This document shows positions 30,678 through 37,274 of a DNA stretch of 64,000 bases, piece after piece; positions within the stretch are counted from its first letter, which is position 1, and each line of letters starts with the position of its first letter. The translations under genes and the position numbers were made by a program. Source of the DNA: [Mycobacterium] vasticus (GTDB lineage: Bacteria > Actinomycetota > Actinomycetes > Mycobacteriales > Mycobacteriaceae); the NCBI RefSeq assembly GCF_020181595.1, contig NZ_CP084028.1, forward strand, positions 2,453,951 through 2,517,950, written 5' to 3'. The notes beneath the pieces are model-generated. The model saw only the letters and a list, made by a program, of their open reading frames with translations, had not been told where the DNA came from and did no database searches.

Positions 30678-31349
30678 TCAGCTTCCGATCGGGACGAACC
30701 CGTTGCCCGGCCCGTCGCCGGCGTTGACGTCATCGAGGATCGCGCTGAATCTCGTGAAGTACGTCAGCGGCATCGGGAGGCTGAACCTGTTGCCCGGACT
30801 GACGGCACCGCCGTAGACCAGGCCGACCAACAGACCGTCCACGGTCACTGGGGCTCCGACATCACCGGCCTCGAATTGTCCCCACATCGTCATGCGCGGC
30901 CAGCCGTCGAATCTGATGCGATTGCAGATGCCCGGGGTGGTGGGACCGAATTTGCACACCAGAGAATCGAATCCCGGGTCCGGGCCTATGCCGTTGATCG
31001 CAATGCCGCCGTAGTCCGACGCCGCAATCATGTCGGGCACATCGAACTTGATCACCGCGTAGCGAAGGTCACCGTTGACGGCCGCGATGGTGCCGACGAC
31101 GGTGTCTGTTCCCGCGAGGGCGACGGAGGCGCCGGGCCCGCCGCACTGCGCGCCGGTGAAGCCCACCGTGCCACCGGCCCGATCGCGTCCGATCGTGGTC
31201 AGCGTGCAGTAGCTGTTGCCGTCGACGACGATGACGGCCCCACCGCCCAGGATCACCATCGCAGCGGCTGGCGGGGCGACCGGCAGTCCGACGCCGAAGA
31301 TCAGGGCGAGGGCAAGGGCGAGCCGCCAACGAGTGACGCGGTAGCTCAC
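30678..31349 (-). CDS. Secreted chymotrypsin-fold protein with substituted catalytic residues
   Basis: A 223-residue exported protein. A signal peptide with a hydrophobic core (LALALALIFGVGLPV) ends near PPAAA at residue 30. The rest resembles mycobacterial secreted S1-type serine proteases, with cysteine pairs near 48/69 and 132/142. However, the place of the catalytic histidine (usually TAGHC) reads TGAQC, with Gln68, and the place of the nucleophile (usually GDSGGP) reads GDVGAP, with Val164. Asp94 in GDLRYAVIKFD is retained. It is therefore probably a pseudoprotease with a binding role. It lies 8 nt downstream of the PGRS gene and is likely co-transcribed with it. Confidence 0.75.
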   Translation of the reverse strand: MSYRVTRWRLALALALIFGVGLPVAPPAAAMVILGGGAVIVVDGNSYCTLTTIGRDRAGGTVGFTGAQCGGPGASVALAGTDTVVGTIAAVNGDLRYAVIKFDVPDMIAASDYGGIAINGIGPDPGFDSLVCKFGPTTPGICNRIRFDGWPRMTMWGQFEAGDVGAPVTVDGLLVGLVYGGAVSPGNRFSLPMPLTYFTRFSAILDDVNAGDGPGNGFVPIGS

Positions 31350-31357
31350 GTCACCCG

Positions 31358-33550
31358 TCAGCTGTTGGGGTTCGGGGCAGATGCGCCGTCAGCTCCGGGT
31401 GTTCCCGGTGTTCCGTCGGCGCCGCCGTCGGTGCCGTTGCCGCCGGGGTTCTGGTAGCTCCCGCCACCGTCGCCGCCGTTGCCACCGGCACCATCGCCGT
31501 TGGGGCCGGCCTGTCCGCCGATTCCACCGTTGCCGCCGCTACCGCTTGCGACAAGTCCGGCGCCGCCACCGCCGTTGCCGCCGTCGCCACCAGTTCCTCC
31601 GGTGCCGCCGTTGGCGGCTCCGCCCGTGCCGCCGGTCCCGCCGTAGCCGTTTTGCAAGCTGTTGTCGTCTGAGCCTAGAGGGCCTAGGCCGCTGCCGCCG
31701 ACGCCACCGTTGCCGCCGTTGCCGCCTTGGCCTCCTGTGCCTGCGCCGCCACCTCCACCCCCGCCGCCACCGGCATGCATCGAGCCGCCGGAGCTGTTGC
31801 CGGCTCCGCCGCTGCCGCCTGCACCGCCGACGCCGCCGTCACTGGCGCCGCCGTTGCCGCCGACACCACCCTTGCCGCCGGTACCGCTGGCGCCCAAACC
31901 AGCGCCGCCACCTATGCCGCCCGCACCACCGTGGCTCGCAGCTCCGCCATCGACGCCATCACCGCCGTCACCGCCGGTGCCGCCGTCGCCACCGTTGCGG
32001 CCACCGGTCATGGGGCTCGTGATGCCCCCAACGCCGCCGTTGCCGCCGGCCCCGGCGACGCTGCCGGCACCGCTGGCCTCACCGCCGTTGCCGCCATTGC
32101 CGCCCGCACCGCCGTCACGGGCGCTGCTCAGGGCGCTGCCCGGGCCGCCGCTGCCGCCGTCGCCACCCTTACCGGCGGTGCTGTCGACACCCTGGGCCGA
32201 GCCACCGGCGCCGCCGTTGCCACCGACACCACCATCACGGCCGCTGCCTAAGCCACCGGCGACACCGCCGAGACCGCCGTTGCCGCCGTTACCCGCGGTG
32301 CTGCCGTCACCAGTGGCTGCGCCACCACTACCGCCGGCACCACCGACACCACCATCGCGGCCGCCACCCATGGCGCTGCCGGGGCCGCCTCGCCCGCCGT
32401 CACCACCGTTGCCGGCGGTGCTGCCGTCACCGATGGCAGCGCCACCGTTGCCACCGGTGCCTCCGCTGCTGCCGTCGATGTTTCCCATGCCGAGGGCGAA
32501 GGCGCCACCGATTCCGCCATTGCCGCCGTTACCAGCGATGCTGTCAGCGCCGCTGCTGGCGCCGCCGTCACCGCCGTTGCCGCTGGTGCCGGCGTCACCA
32601 CTGAGCCAGTAGCCGGACTGACTGCCCTTGCCACCCTCACCGCCGTCACCGCCGGTGCTGCCGACTCCGTCAGCGCTGCCGCCGTTGCCGCCGTTGCCGG
32701 CCGTGCCACCGGTACCGCCGACGGAGAAGATGCCCGGGGCGCGGCCGTTGGCGCCGCCGTTACCACCGGTGCCGCCCGTGCCACCATTGCCGACCGAGTT
32801 TCCGCCGTTGCCGCCGTTGCCACCATCACCGGTAGTGCTGAACAGGTATCCGCTGCGACCGCCGGCACCACCGTTGCCGCCATCGCCGGCGTGCAGCCCG
32901 TCCAGACCCGCGCCGCCGTTGCCGCCGGCACCGCCGTTGCCGGCCCAGTTCGCCGCCCCGCCAGCACCACCGTCGCCACCGGCGCCCCCGTCACCGCCGG
33001 CACCACCGTTGCCCAGCCAACCGGCGGCGCCACCGGCGCCACCGTCCACGCCGTCCTGCGTGCTGCTCCAGCCGGTGCCGCCGTCACCGAAGATCCAGCC
33101 GCCGTTGCCGCCGTCGACATGGGTCTCGGTGCCGTCGACGCCGTTGCAGATCAGGCCGCAGGCCCCGCCGAACGCGAAGAGCGGGTTGATGAGGTCGTTG
33201 GTCTGCGCGCCGAGCGGGCTGTCGATCCACTCCTGCAGTGCGGCGTGCAGCGGCAGATAGAAGTCGTCCTGGAACCAGTCGCCCAAGTCAGTGCCTACCG
33301 CCACGCCGGCCAGGTCATCGCCACCGGACATCGCCGCCAGGTCGAGCGTCGGTGCCGAGTCCAGGCCGCCCCAATAGCCGGGGTCGAACAGCGTCCCCCA
33401 CGCGGCCGGGTCCAGCAGGTCGGCCATGACGTCGTCGAAGTCGGCGTGTGCGGCCGGGGCCAGTCCAAACGCCGCCAACACCCCGAAAGACGCTCCCGCA
33501 GTAGCCAGTGACGCGGACCCATTTGCCTTAAGCCAACCTGAGATCTTCAC
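31358..33550 (-). CDS. PGRS-domain protein with Sec signal peptide instead of a PE domain
   Basis: A 730-residue protein. Residues 1-37 form a signal peptide (ending APAAHA before DFDD) in place of the 100-residue PE domain. Residues about 38-150 are a unique segment (DLLDPAAWGTLFDPGYWGG, LQEWIDSPLG, LINPLFAFGGACGLICNG), and the rest is hundreds of GGXGGX repeats typical of PE_PGRS proteins, with short interruptions such as SAMGGGRDGGVGG repeated several times. PGRS tracts form glycine-rich polyproline-II-like sheets and are surface exposed. Sec rather than type VII export is implied. The repetitive DNA is prone to length change. Long proline-rich frames on the opposite strand are shadows. 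Confidence 0.88.
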   Translation of the reverse strand: MKISGWLKANGSASLATAGASFGVLAAFGLAPAAHADFDDVMADLLDPAAWGTLFDPGYWGGLDSAPTLDLAAMSGGDDLAGVAVGTDLGDWFQDDFYLPLHAALQEWIDSPLGAQTNDLINPLFAFGGACGLICNGVDGTETHVDGGNGGWIFGDGGTGWSSTQDGVDGGAGGAAGWLGNGGAGGDGGAGGDGGAGGAANWAGNGGAGGNGGAGLDGLHAGDGGNGGAGGRSGYLFSTTGDGGNGGNGGNSVGNGGTGGTGGNGGANGRAPGIFSVGGTGGTAGNGGNGGSADGVGSTGGDGGEGGKGSQSGYWLSGDAGTSGNGGDGGASSGADSIAGNGGNGGIGGAFALGMGNIDGSSGGTGGNGGAAIGDGSTAGNGGDGGRGGPGSAMGGGRDGGVGGAGGSGGAATGDGSTAGNGGNGGLGGVAGGLGSGRDGGVGGNGGAGGSAQGVDSTAGKGGDGGSGGPGSALSSARDGGAGGNGGNGGEASGAGSVAGAGGNGGVGGITSPMTGGRNGGDGGTGGDGGDGVDGGAASHGGAGGIGGGAGLGASGTGGKGGVGGNGGASDGGVGGAGGSGGAGNSSGGSMHAGGGGGGGGGAGTGGQGGNGGNGGVGGSGLGPLGSDDNSLQNGYGGTGGTGGAANGGTGGTGGDGGNGGGGAGLVASGSGGNGGIGGQAGPNGDGAGGNGGDGGGSYQNPGGNGTDGGADGTPGTPGADGASAPNPNS

Positions 33551-33663
33551 GCGGCCTGTCTAGCACGGGAGTTGGTTACCCGCCATTCGAGCCGCAGACC
33601 CAGATATGCGTCGGAGGGAACGCACGCGTGGGGCCCATCAGCGCGCGCCGCTACCCTGACCGG

Positions 33664-34866
33664 GTGAATCTCGACCCGAACCAGGCGTCCATCCGCGAGG
33701 CCTGTGACGCCGGCCTCCTGTCCGGCGCAGTCACCCTGGTCTGGCAGCGCGGGCAGGTGCTGCAGGTCAACGAGATCGGCCACCGCGATGTCGGAGCGGG
33801 CCTGCCGATGACCCGCGACACGGTGTTCCGGATCGCCTCGATGACCAAACCCGTCACGGTGGCCGCCGCGATGATCCTTGTCGACGAGGGCCGGCTGCGG
33901 CTGAACTACCCGATCGCGCACTGGCTGCCCGAGTTCTCCGCACCGCAGGTGCTGTCCGACCCGGCCGGCCCGCTGACGCAGACCGTGCCGGCCCGACGGC
34001 CGCTGACGGTCGAAGACCTGATGACGCACCGCTGCGGCATCGGCTACGGGTTCTCGGTGCCCGGCCCGATCGCCCGCGAGTATCAACGCCTGCCGTTCGG
34101 CCGCGGACCCGACGCCTGGCTGACCGCACTGGCAGCCCTGCCCCTGGTGGATCAGCCCGGCGAGCGGGTCACCTACGGCCACGGCATCGACGTGCTGGGC
34201 GTGCTGCTGTCCCGCATCGAGGGCAAGCCTCTGCCGCAGGTGCTCGACGAACGGATCCTGGGTCCGCTCGGGATGGCCGACACCGGCTTCTGCATCTCGC
34301 CGGAAGGCCGTAGGCGCAGCGCGACCATGTATCGCGTCGACGGCGACACACTGCGCGACGACGCGATGGGCCCGATGCCGATCACCATGCCGGCCTTCCC
34401 CAACGCCGGCGGCGGGCTGATGTCCACGGCCGACGACTATCTGGCATTTGCGCGGATGCTGTTGGCGAACGGCATGTTCGACAGCAACCGGGTGCTCTCG
34501 GAGGATTCGGCGCGGGCCATGCGCACTGATCGGCTCACCGCCGGGCAACGCCGGCATCCGTTTCTGGGGGCACCATTCTGGGTGGGCCGCGGGTTCGGGC
34601 TGAATCTGTCGGTGGTGACCGACCCGGCTAAGTCTCAACCGCTCTACGGTCCCGGAGGTGTGGGTGCGTTCAGCTGGCCGGGCGCCTACGGAACCTGGTG
34701 GCAGGCCGATCCGTCCGCAGGCCTGATCCTGATCTATCTGGTGCAGAACTCGCCGACGTTGTCCACCGAGTCGGCCGCGGCGATCGCCGGTAACACCTCG
34801 GTCGCCAAACTGCGGGTCGCGCAACCGAAGTTCGTGCGCCGGACCTACGCGGCGCTGGGCCTGTGA
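33664..34866 (+). CDS. Beta-lactamase-fold serine hydrolase (class C-like esterase)
   Basis: A 400-residue hydrolase of the beta-lactamase/D-Ala-D-Ala carboxypeptidase-like family, usually esterases in mycobacteria. The catalytic SxxK is SMTK at residues 59-62 within FRIASMTKPVT, the tyrosine motif is YGHG in ERVTYGHGIDVLG, and LIYLVQNSP and a late glycine-rich GPGGVGAFSW correspond to the third motif region. No signal peptide, so probably cytosolic. GTG at 33664 chosen; an in-frame GTG at 33628 would add 12 residues. It converges with the FMN reductase gene, one base between stops. Confidence 0.88.
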   Translation: MNLDPNQASIREACDAGLLSGAVTLVWQRGQVLQVNEIGHRDVGAGLPMTRDTVFRIASMTKPVTVAAAMILVDEGRLRLNYPIAHWLPEFSAPQVLSDPAGPLTQTVPARRPLTVEDLMTHRCGIGYGFSVPGPIAREYQRLPFGRGPDAWLTALAALPLVDQPGERVTYGHGIDVLGVLLSRIEGKPLPQVLDERILGPLGMADTGFCISPEGRRRSATMYRVDGDTLRDDAMGPMPITMPAFPNAGGGLMSTADDYLAFARMLLANGMFDSNRVLSEDSARAMRTDRLTAGQRRHPFLGAPFWVGRGFGLNLSVVTDPAKSQPLYGPGGVGAFSWPGAYGTWWQADPSAGLILIYLVQNSPTLSTESAAAIAGNTSVAKLRVAQPKFVRRTYAALGL

Positions 34867-34867
34867 G

Positions 34868-35488
34868 CTAGAGGCTCGCTCCCGCACGGCGAGCCTTGTC
34901 CAGAGCCGCTTCGCGCATCTGTGCCCGCTCCTCGGGAGTCCACCGCGTGGTCGGCTCGAATACCAGGGTTTGGACGCTGTAGCCGAGCATGGTGAACACG
35001 TACTCCAGATAGGGCCGCTGGAAGTCCTGCAGGTCGGCGCGATTGCCGTCGTAGGCGCTGGAACGGGTCAGGATGAGTTGCACCGGCTTGCCCTCACCGA
35101 GCATGCCCACGTGTTCGCCGCGCTCGTTGAGCGTGAAGCTGGCCATCGGCTGCACGATGACATCGATCCACGCCTTGAGCGCATGCGGCACATGCCAATT
35201 CCACATCGGCGAGGACACCACCAGCCGGTCGAAAGAGCGGACCCGGTCGATCTCGGCCAGCACCTGGTCCCAGATCTGCTTCTGCTCCGGGGTTCGTCGC
35301 TCGCCGTAAAGCGGTGCGAACTTGGCGAGTGCGGCATCTCGCCCGAACACCAGCATCTCGTCGGTCCACACCGAGAACCGCTCCACCTCACCGACGGCGG
35401 CGGGTGCGGCGTCCAGGAACGCCTGGGCCAGGGCCGACGACAGCGAGTGTTCCTGTTTCGGGCTGGCTTCCACCCACAGCGTTCTCAT
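34868..35488 (-). CDS. FMN-dependent NAD(P)H reductase (azoreductase-like)
   Basis: A flavodoxin-fold reductase of 206 residues. The N-terminal phosphate-binding stretch MRTLWVEASPKQEHSLSSAL and the FMN-binding SSPMWNWHVPHALKAWID are characteristic of AzoR/NAD(P)H:FMN reductases. It follows the acyl-CoA-dehydrogenase-like monooxygenase by 8 nt, so the pair could form a two-component system in which this enzyme supplies reduced FMN. ATG at 35488; a frame running further upstream into the neighbouring gene is rejected. Alternative role: quinone or azo reduction in detoxification. Confidence 0.85.
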   Translation of the reverse strand: MRTLWVEASPKQEHSLSSALAQAFLDAAPAAVGEVERFSVWTDEMLVFGRDAALAKFAPLYGERRTPEQKQIWDQVLAEIDRVRSFDRLVVSSPMWNWHVPHALKAWIDVIVQPMASFTLNERGEHVGMLGEGKPVQLILTRSSAYDGNRADLQDFQRPYLEYVFTMLGYSVQTLVFEPTTRWTPEERAQMREAALDKARRAGASL

Positions 35489-35496
35489 CGGGGCCT

Positions 35497-36657
35497 TCAG
35501 ATCATCGCGATCGGGGATATCTTCACGCCGACCTCCAGCGCACCCGCCAGCTCGCGTGCCACGTCGTAGTCGAACACCACATGCCCGCAGATGATGTCGA
35601 CGTCGCGTTTGGCGCGCTGCATCGGATTGGTCAGGAAATGCACGCTGGCCCCAGATGATTCGAGCAGATCGGCGATCACCGTGCGGGACTCGTGCACGAT
35701 GTGGGCGGCGGCCGCGCGGGCATCGGCCCGCATGGCCCGCCCGATCCGCTCCCCCGCGTCGACCCCATGCTGCAGCCCCGACACCGTGTCGTCGAGCAAC
35801 CCGCGCAGGGCCCGCAACCGGACCCGGGCATCCCCGAGGCGGATCTGCGCGGCGGGCTGATTCTTCTGCGCCGCACCGGAATAGGCCAGCACCCGCTCGG
35901 ACAGCCGCTGCGCGAACAGCTCGGCCACCCGTTCGGCCGAGCCTAGGGCGGGCATGGCCGCCACCAGCGCCAGCGCCGGAACCATCGGCCACCGGTACGC
36001 CGAGGCGTCGTGCAGCGCAGCGCCCGGTGCCGTTCCGGAGTAGATGTCGATGACTTTGACCAGGCGGTGTTCCGGCACCCAGGCGTCGGTGATGACGACG
36101 TCGTTGGAGCCGGTGGCGCGCATGCCGGCGGTGTGCCAGACGTCCTCGACGATGATGTCACCGGCCGGCAGCAGCGCCAGCGCCGGGTAGGGCGCCTCGT
36201 CAGGCCCGCAGATCGCGCCGACCAGAATCCAGTCGGCGGCCATCACGCCGGTGGCCCACGACCACCGTCCGGACAACCGGATGCCCTCACCATCAGGCAC
36301 CCCGCGGCCGGTCGGGGCCAGCGGTGCCGGGCAGCGCACCGGCCCATTGGCGAACACCTCGTCCTGGGCCTGCTCGCCGAACAGCGCCAGCATCCAGTTG
36401 TGCAGGGTGTAGAAGCCCAGCGTCCAGGCACTGGAGGCGCAGCCGTGCGCCATCCGCCGGATCGGGTCGAGGATCTGGCCGAACTCGGCCTGCTCACCGC
36501 CGTAGCGCGCCGGCAGCAGCAACCCGGCCAGCCCGGAGGCACGGTAGTCCTCGAGGGTCTCTTCCGGAAGCCGGCGCAGTTCTTCGGCCTCGGCGGCACG
36601 TTGCGCCAGGGCCGCAATGAAGGCATCGGTCACACCGGCGTCCGCGCTGCGCGTCAT
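35497..36657 (-). CDS. Acyl-CoA dehydrogenase-fold flavin monooxygenase (HsaA/DszC-like)
   Basis: A 386-residue acyl-CoA dehydrogenase-fold protein. The N-terminal helices (FIAALAQRAAEAEELRRLPEETLED, GLAGLLLPARYGG), the middle beta domain (LSGRWSWATGVMAADWILV, WHTAGMRATGSNDVVI) and C-terminal helices match HsaA/DszC-type reduced-flavin monooxygenases rather than classic dehydrogenases: the usual catalytic Glu region is not recognisable and the C-terminus ends HVVFDYDVARELAGAL. Such enzymes hydroxylate aromatics or oxidise sulfur using FMNH2 from a partner reductase, here the downstream gene. A palindrome at 36670-36687 lies just before the ATG, so control by the upstream TetR is likely. Substrate unknown. 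Confidence 0.82.
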   Translation of the reverse strand: MTRSADAGVTDAFIAALAQRAAEAEELRRLPEETLEDYRASGLAGLLLPARYGGEQAEFGQILDPIRRMAHGCASSAWTLGFYTLHNWMLALFGEQAQDEVFANGPVRCPAPLAPTGRGVPDGEGIRLSGRWSWATGVMAADWILVGAICGPDEAPYPALALLPAGDIIVEDVWHTAGMRATGSNDVVITDAWVPEHRLVKVIDIYSGTAPGAALHDASAYRWPMVPALALVAAMPALGSAERVAELFAQRLSERVLAYSGAAQKNQPAAQIRLGDARVRLRALRGLLDDTVSGLQHGVDAGERIGRAMRADARAAAAHIVHESRTVIADLLESSGASVHFLTNPMQRAKRDVDIICGHVVFDYDVARELAGALEVGVKISPIAMI

Positions 36658-36669
36658 GCCCGGACGCTA

Positions 36670-36687
36670 CCATACCTTTTAGTATGG
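36670..36687. promoter_or_regulatory. Candidate TetR operator
   Basis: Inverted repeat CCATAC-N6-GTATGG in the 41-nt gap between the TetR gene and the monooxygenase gene, 12 nt before the latter's ATG. Size and symmetry suit a TetR dimer, and the site would overlap a minus-strand promoter (CATACT). Confidence 0.65.
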
Positions 36688-36698
36688 CCGGTGGTGGA

Positions 36699-37268
36699 TC
36701 AGTGCCGCAGCATCACATCCACGAACTTCTCGCGGCGTTCCGCGGCAAGCCGGCCCGGTCGTGAACCGGACACATGCAGGAACCCGATCCCGGCGGCGAA
36801 AGTGGCGCCCGCACGCATCTCGGCCTCCTCGGCGTCGAAGCCGTCGTCGAGAAACACCTGCCGAACCGCCTTGAGCACCCGACGATCCGAGGCACGCACC
36901 GCCTCAGCGACACTGGGCTCCGAACGCGCCCACTCCCGCATCGCGCGCTCCAACATCCAATGCCGCGGGCCCACCAGCGAATTCATCATCGCGACCAGTC
37001 GCTCACGCGGCGGCAGCGCATCCATCGCATCGAAGTCACCGCGGTCTGAGTCACGCACGGCCGCCCAGGTGCCGACCAGGGCCAGCCGATAGGCCTTCAG
37101 GTCGGTGAAATGCCAGTAGAAGCTGCCCTTGGTGACCCCGAGCCCCCGGCAGAGCCGGTCGATGGTCAGGGCCTTGATGCCGTCGGTGGCCAGCAGCTCG
37201 AAGCCGGCCTGCACCCAGTCCTGCACGGACAGGCGGGCATTGGCTCCCGCGGCGTCGGAGGCGGCCAT
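36699..37268 (-). CDS. TetR family transcriptional regulator
   Basis: A 189-residue TetR regulator. The N-terminal helix-turn-helix reads WVQAGFELLATDGIKALTID, then LCRGLGVTKGSFYWHF (about residues 15-58); the C-terminal helices form a ligand pocket with GPRHWMLERAMREWA. It lies 6 nt after the flavoprotein gene and 41 nt before the monooxygenase gene, all on the minus strand, with a palindromic operator in the second gap. It probably represses the monooxygenase/FMN-reductase pair and may sense its substrate. Confidence 0.9.
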   Translation of the reverse strand: MAASDAAGANARLSVQDWVQAGFELLATDGIKALTIDRLCRGLGVTKGSFYWHFTDLKAYRLALVGTWAAVRDSDRGDFDAMDALPPRERLVAMMNSLVGPRHWMLERAMREWARSEPSVAEAVRASDRRVLKAVRQVFLDDGFDAEEAEMRAGATFAAGIGFLHVSGSRPGRLAAERREKFVDVMLRH

Positions 37269-37274
37269 GCCGAG

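Noticed and set aside
31662-32612. Proline-rich 316-residue frame on plus, opposite the PGRS gene
   Set aside because: It is the mirror of GGXGGX codons; it has no start signal and the minus frame is a clear PGRS protein.
31400-33100. CRISPR-like repetition
   Set aside because: Repeats are in-frame, imperfect and without unique spacers of constant size; they are PGRS codons.
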